In this document: positions 28,624-35,704 of the stretch, piece by piece | Layout: every line of letters begins with the position of its first letter | Numbering within the stretch: the first letter of the stretch is position 1 | Origin: Nitratiruptor sp. | GTDB taxonomy: Bacteria > Campylobacterota > Campylobacteria > Campylobacterales > Nitratiruptoraceae | Assembly: GCA_009659925.1 (NCBI GenBank) | Contig: PUXW01000018.1 | Coordinates: 48,064-112,063 of the forward strand | Direction: 5' to 3' | Length of the DNA stretch: 64,000 nt | Translations under genes and position numbers: made by a program | Notes under the pieces: model-generated | Databases searched by the model: none | Told to the model about the DNA's origin: nothing | Seen by the model: only the letters and a program-made list of their open reading frames with translations

Positions 28624-29562
28624 GTGGCGAACTATCTAGACTTCGAGCAGAAGATTCGAGAGGTCGAGGAGCAGCTCGAAGCGGCCAAGGCCCGGGGGGA
28701 CGAGGCGGCCATTGAGATTCTGGAAAAGGAGCTAGAGCGGGAGGTTCAAAAGACCTACAAGAACCTCAGCGACTACCAGAAGCTCCAACTCGCTCGCCAT
28801 CCAGACCGCCCCTACGCTCTGGACTATGTGCGCCTTCTCATGGATCGCCCCTATGAGATCCATGGGGATCGCTGTTTCCGGGACGATCCGGCCATTATCT
28901 GCTACCTCGGCTATATCGACGGACAGCGGACCATGCTCATTGGGGAGCAAAAGGGGCGGGGAACCAAGAACAAGATCAAGCGCAACTTCGGAATGCCCCA
29001 TCCAGAAGGGTATCGCAAGGCCCTCCGGGCAGCTAAGTTGGCTGAGAAGTTCAACATCCCAATCCTCATGCTCATCGATACTCCAGGAGCCTATCCGGGT
29101 GTGGGGGCCGAAGAGCGGGGGCAAAGTGAGGCGATTGCCCGGAATCTCTTTGAGCTAAGCCGCTTGCAGGTGCCCACAATCGCCGTCGTCATTGGAGAAG
29201 GGGGTAGTGGAGGGGCTTTGGCCATCGGGGTTGCCGACCGATTGGCCATGATGCGCTATTCCATCTTTAGCGTTATCTCCCCCGAAGGGTGTGCCGCCAT
29301 CTTGTGGAACGATCCAGCCAAGGTGGAGCAGGCCACCAAAGCCCTCAAGATTACGGCCGAGGATCTAGAAGGATTTGGGCTCATCGACGATGTTATCGAG
29401 GAGCCTATCATCGGAGCCCACAGGAATAAGGAGGGAGCAGCCCAAGCCCTCAAGGAGTACTACCTGAACACTCTCAAGATGCTCCAGGCGATGGATCCTC
29501 AAGAGCGCCTTCAAAAGCGCTATGAGAAGTTGATGGCCCTTGGGCGCTTCCAGGAGGAGTGA
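28624..29562 (+). CDS. accA: Acetyl-CoA carboxylase carboxyltransferase subunit alpha
   Basis: AccA, with AccD, transfers carboxyl from biotin to acetyl-CoA to make malonyl-CoA. The conserved [26 protein letters not shown] and [10 protein letters not shown] motifs are present. It uses a GTG start one base after the fabF stop. It is 312 residues long. accD is not in the window. Confidence 0.97.
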   Translation: MANYLDFEQKIREVEEQLEAAKARGDEAAIEILEKELEREVQKTYKNLSDYQKLQLARHPDRPYALDYVRLLMDRPYEIHGDRCFRDDPAIICYLGYIDGQRTMLIGEQKGRGTKNKIKRNFGMPHPEGYRKALRAAKLAEKFNIPILMLIDTPGAYPGVGAEERGQSEAIARNLFELSRLQVPTIAVVIGEGGSGGALAIGVADRLAMMRYSIFSVISPEGCAAILWNDPAKVEQATKALKITAEDLEGFGLIDDVIEEPIIGAHRNKEGAAQALKEYYLNTLKMLQAMDPQERLQKRYEKLMALGRFQEE

Positions 29563-29565
29563 AGC

Positions 29566-29581
29566 GGGGAGAGGGCTCCCC
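29566..29581. terminator. Hairpin between convergent accA and the YdcH-like gene
   Basis: GGGGAG-AGGG-CTCCCC forms a 6-bp stem centred in the 19-base gap between two converging genes. It has no T-tract in either direction, so termination is only suggested by its position. Confidence 0.35.
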
Positions 29582-29815
29582 TTACTCGATGTTGTGCTCT
29601 TTTTTGTAGCGAGTGACGATGGCGTAGGCTTCGTCCTTGAGGCGCAGCTTTTCGACTTTGAGCTTTTCTAACTCCAGGTCCTCCATGTGTTCTCGCCCCT
29701 CTTCGACCTCTTTGACGATTCGTTTGAGCTCTTCATGTTTCTCGACAATTTTGTCGAAGTGGGGGTTCTCCTGGCGGATCTTTTTGATCAGCTCTTGGGG
29801 AAACTCTTCTAGCAT
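29582..29815 (-). CDS. DUF465/YdcH family small helical protein
   Basis: The 77-residue, highly charged protein is predicted to be two helices with the DUF465 pattern (FDKIVEKHEELKRIVKEVE, then LKVEKLRLKDEAYAIV). Family members are widespread small cytoplasmic proteins without an assigned function. The ATG at 29815 is chosen because AAAGGAG is five bases upstream; a GTG two codons earlier overlaps the Shine-Dalgarno itself. It lies downstream of argJ on the same strand. Confidence 0.85.
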   Translation of the reverse strand: MLEEFPQELIKKIRQENPHFDKIVEKHEELKRIVKEVEEGREHMEDLELEKLKVEKLRLKDEAYAIVTRYKKEHNIE

Positions 29816-29836
29816 AGCCACTCCTTTGAACAGAAT

Positions 29837-31024
29837 TTAGGTCCGGTATTCGGCGTTGATCTTGACGTACTCGTATCCAAGGTCGCATCCGTAGGCGGTA
29901 AAGGATCCCCTGCCCATGCCTAGATCGCAGTGGATAGAAAACTCGGGGCGTTGCATGACCTTGTGGGCCGCCTCCTCTTGCTGGCGATCGAAGAGGATCT
30001 TCCCCCGATCGTAGACGACAACATCCTCGAAGGCGATGCGCAGTCGATCCTCCTTGCAGGCGACACCGCTGGCTCCAATGGTGGCGGCGATACGGCCCCA
30101 GTTGGGATCCTCCCCGAAGAGGGCAGTCTTGACGAGGAGGGAGTTGGTCAGGGCCTTTGCGGCCCGTTTGGCTTCCTGGTCGTCTCGAGCTCCAGTTACA
30201 TGGAAGGCCACCAGCTTCTTGGCCCCCTCTCCATCTTTGACGATGAGGAGGGCGAGGTGGTGCATGACCTTTTCCAGGGCAAAAGCGAAGGCCTCGGCGT
30301 CGAAGTGGCCACTCATTCCATTGGCCAGGAGGAAGAGGCTATCGTTGGTACTCCGATCCCCATCGACGCTAATGGCGTTGAAGGTGGTCTCCACATACTT
30401 TTTGGCCACTTCCTCCATGATCTCCCGAGGAACGGCGGCGTCAGTTACGATGAAAGCGAGCATCGTAGCCATTGCCGGATCGATCATGCCAGCCCCTTTG
30501 GCCACGCCAGCGATGCGAAAGGAGCCCCCCTCTTTTAGGTGAACCTCGAAACCGATCCGCTTCTCAAAGGTATCGGTGGTCATGATCGATCTGGCAAAGT
30601 GTATGTCGTTGCGCGCCTTGAGATCGAATTGGAGGGCGGCTTGGAGAATGGTCTCCTTGGGCAAGGGGACCCCGATGACGCCCGTCGAGCTCATAATGGG
30701 GTTGTGGAGATCGAAGTGGGGGGTGAGGGTGGCGAAGATCTCCTCGATGTCGGCTACCCCTTGGGCGCCTGTCATTGCGTTGGCATTCTTGGAATTGGCG
30801 AGAATGAAGTTGCTCTTTTGGATCTGGTGCTTGTGGAAGTGGCGCAGTGGGGCGGCTTGAAATTTATTGGTGGTAAAGAGGGCAACCACATCGCAAGGGG
30901 TCTGGCTGTAGATGAACCCCACATCGAAATCATCCCCTTTGAGCCCGGCACGAACTCCATCACAGTGGAATCCTGCCACCTGGGCGATCGTCCCCTCTAG
31001 GGGGATGAGGCGAAAGGAGGCCAT
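29837..31024 (-). CDS. argJ: Bifunctional glutamate N-acetyltransferase/amino-acid acetyltransferase
   Basis: ArgJ moves acetyl from N-acetylornithine to glutamate in the cyclic arginine pathway. The precursor self-cleaves before the threonine in ATMLAFIVTDA, which is visible mid-protein. About 395 residues. The ATG at 31024 has no good Shine-Dalgarno and lies 12 bases after rpmB, so translation may depend on coupling; a TTG two codons earlier is an alternative. Confidence 0.96.
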   Translation of the reverse strand: MASFRLIPLEGTIAQVAGFHCDGVRAGLKGDDFDVGFIYSQTPCDVVALFTTNKFQAAPLRHFHKHQIQKSNFILANSKNANAMTGAQGVADIEEIFATLTPHFDLHNPIMSSTGVIGVPLPKETILQAALQFDLKARNDIHFARSIMTTDTFEKRIGFEVHLKEGGSFRIAGVAKGAGMIDPAMATMLAFIVTDAAVPREIMEEVAKKYVETTFNAISVDGDRSTNDSLFLLANGMSGHFDAEAFAFALEKVMHHLALLIVKDGEGAKKLVAFHVTGARDDQEAKRAAKALTNSLLVKTALFGEDPNWGRIAATIGASGVACKEDRLRIAFEDVVVYDRGKILFDRQQEEAAHKVMQRPEFSIHCDLGMGRGSFTAYGCDLGYEYVKINAEYRT

Positions 31025-31036
31025 GGCCAAATCGCA

Positions 31037-31234
31037 CTAGAGGGCCATGTTCTTCTTCTTGAGGATGCGCAATCCCTTGGCACTCACCTTAATCTTCTTG
31101 CGGGTTCCATCGGGTAGGGTGATGCGAACGGTGCGAATGTTGGGAAGGAAGCGGCGCTTCGTCTTGTTGTTGGCATGGCTGACCCGATGGCCGCTCATAG
31201 GCCGTTTGCCAGTGATTTGACACTTTCTCGACAT
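31037..31234 (-). CDS. rpmB: 50S ribosomal protein L28
   Basis: The 65-residue basic protein starts [29 protein letters not shown], of which the opening [12 protein letters not shown] is diagnostic for L28. The start at 31234 is preceded by AAGGAA; a longer upstream reading frame would include the promoter. It is followed by argJ on the same strand. Confidence 0.97.
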   Translation of the reverse strand: MSRKCQITGKRPMSGHRVSHANNKTKRRFLPNIRTVRITLPDGTRKKIKVSAKGLRILKKKNMAL

Positions 31235-31264
31235 GGGCGTTCCTTCTGGGAGTTTGGTTTGCAA

Positions 31265-31270
31265 ATTATA
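31265..31270 (-). promoter_or_regulatory. -10 box for rpmB
   Basis: Minus-strand TATAAT, preceded by AGGA, lies about 30 bases upstream of the rpmB start. Confidence 0.65.
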
Positions 31271-31327
31271 TCCTTTTTCACTGAAGTTCCCCTTAATTTC
31301 AGGCCCTTTTTCGTTGGGCCACTTTGC

Positions 31328-31333
31328 TATAAT
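31328..31333 (+). promoter_or_regulatory. -10 box for rpe
   Basis: TATAAT preceded by TTTGC (the same extended context as the porin promoter) lies 31 bases before the rpe start. It diverges from the rpmB promoter. Confidence 0.7.
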
Positions 31334-31363
31334 TAGGGATGGCTTTTTCACTCAGGAGGTTCC

Positions 31364-31996
31364 ATGGTTGCTCCCAGTATTCTTAGTGCCGACTTCGGGA
31401 AGCTGGCCCAGGAAGTGGAGGCCCTGTGTGAGGCTGGGGCCGACTTGATCCATGTCGATGTAATGGATGGCCACTTCGTGCCCAACTTGACCATCGGCCC
31501 AATGGTCGTGGAAGCGGTGGCCAAAGTGGCCAGCGTTCCTTTGGATATTCACCTCATGGTATCGGATAACCCCTTCTTCGTCGAGCTCTTCGCCCCCCTC
31601 AAACCCCGCTACATCTCCTTCCACTACGAAGGGGAGCACCACCACCATAGGGTCATCCAGCAGATTAGAAGCCATGGGGTCGCTCCAGCTATTGCCATCA
31701 ATCCAGGAACCCCCGTCGCCCTCTTGGAGGAGGTGGTCCAATATGTCGATATGGTATTGCTCATGAGCGTGAATCCCGGATTCGGGGGGCAAAAGTTCAT
31801 CCCCATCTACGAGAAGATCGACCAGCTCCGCCAGCTCTTGCAAAAGCGCAATCCCGAGTGTCGCATCGAGGTGGATGGGGGGGTCAATGGGACCAATGCC
31901 TCCAAGTTGCGTCGGGCCGGAGTCGATATCCTCGTTGCTGGGAGCTATATCTTCGGCCATGAGGACTACAAAGAGGCAATCGAGCGGTTGAGGTAG
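31364..31996 (+). CDS. rpe: Ribulose-phosphate 3-epimerase
   Basis: Rpe interconverts ribulose-5-phosphate and xylulose-5-phosphate. The TIM-barrel motifs APSILSADF, HVDVMDGHFVPN, HLMV and MSVNPGFGGQKF are all visible. It is 210 residues, preceded by AGGAGG. It is followed after four bases by trpF. Confidence 0.97.
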   Translation: MVAPSILSADFGKLAQEVEALCEAGADLIHVDVMDGHFVPNLTIGPMVVEAVAKVASVPLDIHLMVSDNPFFVELFAPLKPRYISFHYEGEHHHHRVIQQIRSHGVAPAIAINPGTPVALLEEVVQYVDMVLLMSVNPGFGGQKFIPIYEKIDQLRQLLQKRNPECRIEVDGGVNGTNASKLRRAGVDILVAGSYIFGHEDYKEAIERLR

Positions 31997-32000
31997 TTCC

Positions 32001-32600
32001 ATGGTCCGGGTAAAAATTTGTGGGATCACCAATGTAGAAGATGCCTTCTTGGCCGTGGAAGCGGGGGCCGATGCCCTTGGTTTCGTCTTCTATCCCAAAT
32101 CCCCCCGCTACATCACCCCCCAGCAGGCGGCAAAGATCACACGCCAGCTTCCCCCCTTCGTCGAGCGGGTCGGTCTCTTTGTCGAAGAGAGTCCAGAGCA
32201 AATTGAAAGGATCGCCCAAGAGAGTGGGATGGGGCTGGTCCAACTCCACTGGGATGTAGATCAGGAGTTCCTCGAAGCCTTGCAGATCAAGGCCCTTCCG
32301 GTCGTACGGGTGCGGGAAGAGGCCGATTTGGAGCGTTTTGCTGATCGGTATCGACTGGTGGATGCCTATGTTCCCGGGTATGGGGGAGCTGGAAAGCGGA
32401 TCCCCTTGGAGTGGTTTGCGGGGAGGGACTGCTCCAAGATGATTCTAGCTGGAGGGCTTGATAGTGAAAATGTAAGCCAAGTTGTAGGTTATGGTTTTTA
32501 TGGGGTCGATGTGAGCAGTGGGGTGGAGCGTGAGCAGGGGCGCAAGGATCCCTGGAAGGTGCGCTCCTTCATCCAAAGGGCCAAATTTGCCTCCCTTTGA
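32001..32600 (+). CDS. trpF: Phosphoribosylanthranilate isomerase
   Basis: TrpF performs the Amadori rearrangement in tryptophan synthesis. The catalytic cysteine in KICGITN and the aspartate in GVDVSSGVE are present, with a GFVFYPKSPRYI segment. At 199 residues it is typical. It stands apart from other trp genes, between rpe and an exonuclease gene that overlaps its end by 14 bases. Confidence 0.96.
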   Translation: MVRVKICGITNVEDAFLAVEAGADALGFVFYPKSPRYITPQQAAKITRQLPPFVERVGLFVEESPEQIERIAQESGMGLVQLHWDVDQEFLEALQIKALPVVRVREEADLERFADRYRLVDAYVPGYGGAGKRIPLEWFAGRDCSKMILAGGLDSENVSQVVGYGFYGVDVSSGVEREQGRKDPWKVRSFIQRAKFASL

Positions 32601-33393
32601 AGAGTTAGCCCGAAAACTACGGTTTCGCCCCAAATCCAAGGAGGCCTTTCAAAACCTCCTCAAACGCCTGGACCCTACCATCGATCCCGAGCTCTTCCAC
32701 CAAATGCTCCTAGCCCAAGGATTCCCGCTCCTAGAGCGCCAGGGACGTATCTATTTGAAAAGCGCCATCACCCCTTACCAGGACCAAGAGTTTGTCGTCG
32801 TTGATATTGAAACTAACGGCTCCAAGCCAAAGGAGAGCCAGATCATCGAGATTGGGGCGGTAAAGTTCACGAGCAAGGGAGTCATCGATCGTTTCGAAAG
32901 CCTCGTCCATGCCACTGCCATCCCCGAATATGTGGTGAAGTTGACTGGATTGACCCCAAAGCTCCTCCACCACGCCCCTTCTCAAAAGGAAGTTCTCTGG
33001 CGCTTTCGCGCCTTCTTGGGCGATGCGATCTTCATCGCCCACAATGCCCGATTCGATTACAATTTCCTCTCGGCAAAGTTGGAAGAGCTTGGGTATGGTC
33101 CTTTGGCCAACCGCTACTTGTGCTCCATCGATTTGGCCCGGCGAACCATTGAGAGTGAGCGGTATGGATTGGAGTTTTTGAAAGAGCGATTGGGGCTCCA
33201 GGAAACCCCGAGCCATAGGGCCTTCGCCGATGCCTGGAGTACCTACCAGGTGGTACGCCTCGCCTTTGACAAGGTTCCAGACCAGGTACGCACCACCGAA
33301 GACCTCATCGACTTTAGCAGGGACAACTTCAAGGGTGGCGGCGCAAAAGCTGGTCGACGATCTTCGCTCCTAATAGATCCCCCCAGACATTGA
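32587..33393 (+). CDS. DnaQ-like 3'-5' exonuclease
   Basis: The product of about 268 residues carries a DEDDh exonuclease domain: VVVDIETNG (Asp-x-Glu), HNARFDYNFL (Asp) and HRAFADAW (His-x4-Asp). It could be a proofreading epsilon subunit or a stand-alone exonuclease. A helical region of about 60 residues precedes the domain, as in several Campylobacterota homologues. TTG at 32587 with AAAGGG upstream is chosen; the earlier ATG at 32518 lies deep in trpF. Its last 65 bases overlap the convergent symporter gene. Confidence 0.85.
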   Translation: MPPFEELARKLRFRPKSKEAFQNLLKRLDPTIDPELFHQMLLAQGFPLLERQGRIYLKSAITPYQDQEFVVVDIETNGSKPKESQIIEIGAVKFTSKGVIDRFESLVHATAIPEYVVKLTGLTPKLLHHAPSQKEVLWRFRAFLGDAIFIAHNARFDYNFLSAKLEELGYGPLANRYLCSIDLARRTIESERYGLEFLKERLGLQETPSHRAFADAWSTYQVVRLAFDKVPDQVRTTEDLIDFSRDNFKGGGAKAGRRSSLLIDPPRH

Positions 33394-34543
33394 TGGCGGT
33401 GCGGAACATATCCAGGAAGCGGTCCACAGCGATAATGAGGGCGATGTACTCGTTTGGCAACCCGACGCTATCGAGGATGAGGGTCATCATGATGAGTCCC
33501 GCTCCAGGGATTCCTGCTGCTCCGATGGAGGCGAAGGTTGCGGTGAGGAAGATGATGATCTGCTGGGAGAGGGTCAAGTCGACGCCAGCCAAGTTGGCGA
33601 TAAACATGACCGCGATCGACTCATAAAGGGCTGTTCCATCCATGTTGATCGTGGCTCCCAGTGGAAGGACGAATCCAGCAACCCGCTTGTCCACCCCCCC
33701 TTTGGTCTCGGCGACCTCGATGGAGACCGGTAAGGTGGCGGAGCTGGAAGCGGTAGAGAAGGCGATGAGGGGGGCTTCCTTGATCTGAGTGAAGTAGCGG
33801 TAGGGGTTGAAGTGGCCGACGAAGTAGGCGATGGCGGGCAGGACAATACCTCCGTGAATTGCCAGAGCAACCAGGACGGTTAGAGCGTAGCCTGAAAGGG
33901 CAAAAAGTGGCTCCAGACCGCTTTTGCCAATGGTTGCGGCGATGAGGAAGAAGACCCCGATGGGGGTCAAGGCGATGATCCACTTGGCTAGGACCATCAT
34001 AGCGTCGTTGATGGCATCAAAGAAGTTGTAGAGGAGCTGCTTTTTGGAGGCTTCGATGTAGATGGAGGCAATGGCGAAGAGGATGGTGAAGAAGATAATG
34101 GGCAGGATGGCTCCTTGGGAGAGGGCGGCAAAGATGTTGGTTGGGATGAAAGAGAGCAAGAAGGTGGCGAAGGAGAGTTCTTTGGCCTCTGGCAGCTGCT
34201 GGTGGGGGGTGGCGAGGTTGTCCACTTGGATGGTAGCCCCACTTCCCGGATCGAAGATGTTAAAGACTACGAGACCCAGGGAGACGGCAAGGGCCGTCGT
34301 GGTGAAATAGTAGGCGAAGGCCTTGATCCCGATACTCTTGAGCTCATCGGCTCCGGTGAGTCCAGTAATAGCGATGTAGATGCTGGCCACGACGATGGGA
34401 ATGATGAGCATTTTCAAAAGGGCCAGGTAGATCTGGCCGATGAACTGGAGGGAGAGGGCTAGATCTGGCAGGAGGTAGCCAAAGAGGATCCCCAGGACGA
34501 TGGCTGCCAGGGTGAGGTTTTCTAAAGAGAAGAGCTTGGCCAT
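33329..34543 (-). CDS. Dicarboxylate/amino acid:cation symporter (DAACS/GltP family)
   Basis: The 404-residue membrane protein has about eight helices and two re-entrant loops. The Ser-rich loop AFSTASSSATLPVSIE and the PLGATINMDGTALYE motif are diagnostic for Na+ or H+-coupled glutamate/dicarboxylate symporters. The start is the ATG at 34543 with AAGGAG upstream; the earlier ATG at 34597 lacks a Shine-Dalgarno. Substrate could be glutamate, aspartate, succinate or fumarate. Confidence 0.93.
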   Translation of the reverse strand: MAKLFSLENLTLAAIVLGILFGYLLPDLALSLQFIGQIYLALLKMLIIPIVVASIYIAITGLTGADELKSIGIKAFAYYFTTTALAVSLGLVVFNIFDPGSGATIQVDNLATPHQQLPEAKELSFATFLLSFIPTNIFAALSQGAILPIIFFTILFAIASIYIEASKKQLLYNFFDAINDAMMVLAKWIIALTPIGVFFLIAATIGKSGLEPLFALSGYALTVLVALAIHGGIVLPAIAYFVGHFNPYRYFTQIKEAPLIAFSTASSSATLPVSIEVAETKGGVDKRVAGFVLPLGATINMDGTALYESIAVMFIANLAGVDLTLSQQIIIFLTATFASIGAAGIPGAGLIMMTLILDSVGLPNEYIALIIAVDRFLDMFRTAINVWGDLLGAKIVDQLLRRHP

Positions 34544-34594
34544 GGGACTCCTTTTTTCGTGAAATTGTACCATAGAAATCCCAGGGGGAAATTT

Positions 34595-34688
34595 CATACT
34601 AGCAAGTATGTCATATTTTTGGCCCCGATTTCCCCCTCTGCCCAGGGGCGAAGCCCCAAGGGGCTCGGGGATGGTATGTCATATTTTT
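34595..34688. repeat. 15-bp direct repeat enclosing GC-rich hairpins
   Basis: GTATGTCATATTTTT occurs at 34606-34620 and again at 34674-34688; the second copy includes the stop codon of the deformylase-like gene. Between them GGGGC-gaa-GCCCC (34645-34657) sits inside an outer pair CCCCGA/TCGGGG (34623-34628 and 34665-34670). CATACT-AGCA-AGTATG (34595-34610) is a further perfect inverted repeat. Confidence 0.7.
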
Positions 34689-35476
34689 CCGAGGATCCAG
34701 GAGAAGAGGAGCAAGAGGGTGGCCGAAGCGAAGTAGAGCCCACTCGTACCCAGGATATTGGCATTTTGACAGGAGGTGCAGTTGCGATACTTCTTGGTCT
34801 CGTAGCGGGCGTAGAAGGCGTACACAAGGATCCAGCCGACTTCGAGGGCCCAGAGGGGAAGATTATACTCGATGAGCCACCGGGGCCACTGGGCGAAGAG
34901 GGTGGTGATGAGTCCGAGAAAGTGGAAGACGAGCCAGAGCCGCAAGGCTGCGAGGATCTTGTCTTTGACAAAGGAGGTGGGACAAGTGGGCTCATAGGAG
35001 CCGTAGCGCTTGAAAAACTCCTTTTGGGCCTTCTTGTCCAGTTTGTCGAAGAGGTATCCTCCAAAGATCATGTCGATTTTGCGCTGGAGCCAGATGGCTT
35101 CGGCCTTGTCGGCGCTGGTGTAGTAGTGGGTTTGGCCCTGGCGGTCTTCGTACATGATCTTTACCACAGGATAGCGGCGCACCGTCAGGGTTGCACCTGG
35201 GATGGTCTCATCACTTTCGGGAGAGGGGAAATACTCCCCCTCTTTGGCGTAGATGACCGGATTGATCATCTCCAGCCAGCTCCCATCCCCCCGTTTCATG
35301 ACGATGATGCGCAAGGGGACGCCGATCTGGATGGCGGCTAGCCCTTTGAGGTTGTGCTCATGAGCTGTCTTCTTGAGCTCCTCGATGAGTCCAGGGAGTT
35401 GGGGATCTTTGAAGTCGCGAACGAGACCGGAGATTTGAAGGAGTGTCGTGTCTGGATAGGTGAGGAGTTGTGCCAT
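34679..35476 (-). CDS. Deformylase-like protein without catalytic residues, fused to a membrane domain
   Basis: Residues 1-150 follow the peptide deformylase fold: LKGLAAIQIG (43-52) matches motif 1 (GxGLAAxQ). Motif 2, normally EGCLS with the metal-binding Cys, reads IPGATLT. Motif 3, normally QHExDH, reads QRKIDM (131-136), so both metal histidines and the catalytic glutamate are gone. Residues 176-195, 203-222 and 242-263 look like membrane helices, with a CTSC pair (233-236) between the last two. It is therefore probably not a deformylase but a membrane-bound pseudoenzyme. Shine-Dalgarno AAAGGA precedes the ATG. It is downstream of sqr and the 59-aa gene on the same strand. Confidence 0.75.
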   Translation of the reverse strand: MAQLLTYPDTTLLQISGLVRDFKDPQLPGLIEELKKTAHEHNLKGLAAIQIGVPLRIIVMKRGDGSWLEMINPVIYAKEGEYFPSPESDETIPGATLTVRRYPVVKIMYEDRQGQTHYYTSADKAEAIWLQRKIDMIFGGYLFDKLDKKAQKEFFKRYGSYEPTCPTSFVKDKILAALRLWLVFHFLGLITTLFAQWPRWLIEYNLPLWALEVGWILVYAFYARYETKKYRNCTSCQNANILGTSGLYFASATLLLLFSWILGKI

Positions 35477-35491
35477 GGGGATCCTTTGGGC

Positions 35492-35506
35492 GGGGCCGAA
35501 AGCCCC
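35492..35506 (-). other. Intergenic hairpin between the 59-aa gene and the deformylase-like gene
   Basis: GGGGC-CGAAA-GCCCC forms a 5-bp stem. There is no T-tract in the transcribed direction, so it looks more like an RNA processing or stability element than a terminator. Confidence 0.4.
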
Positions 35507-35512
35507 ACACCA

Positions 35513-35692
35513 TTAGTGGTGGGACTTGGCGACCACCTTGAGCATTTTGAGGTTGATGATGATGAAGCGGATGAATTGCCAAATAAGGCACTTGCGCAAG
35601 AAGCGCTGGAAGGGACCAGGGATCATGGTCCCGAAGGTCTTGTTGTCGTAAGGTTTAATGTTCTTCTGGACTTCCAAGTAATCTTTTGCCAT
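35513..35692 (-). CDS. 59-residue membrane-associated protein after sqr
   Basis: A 59-codon frame starts with ATG at 35692, preceded by AAGGAG with a five-base spacer, one of the best Shine-Dalgarno sites in the area. The product starts MAKDYLEVQKNIKPYDNKTF and has a central segment rich in Ile, Phe and Leu interspersed with Arg/Lys (about residues 30-52) that could be a membrane or amphipathic helix. It lies 12 bases after sqr and ends in SHH. No family is recognised. Its tight spacing suggests a partner of the sulfide oxidoreductase. Confidence 0.75.
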   Translation of the reverse strand: MAKDYLEVQKNIKPYDNKTFGTMIPGPFQRFLRKCLIWQFIRFIIINLKMLKVVAKSHH

Positions 35693-35704
35693 AGCTGCTC
35701 CTTC

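Noticed and set aside
34559..35341. A 260-codon plus-strand frame across the deformylase-like gene
   Set aside because: The minus-strand protein has the deformylase-type motif, membrane helices and a Shine-Dalgarno; the plus frame has only acidic low-complexity sequence.
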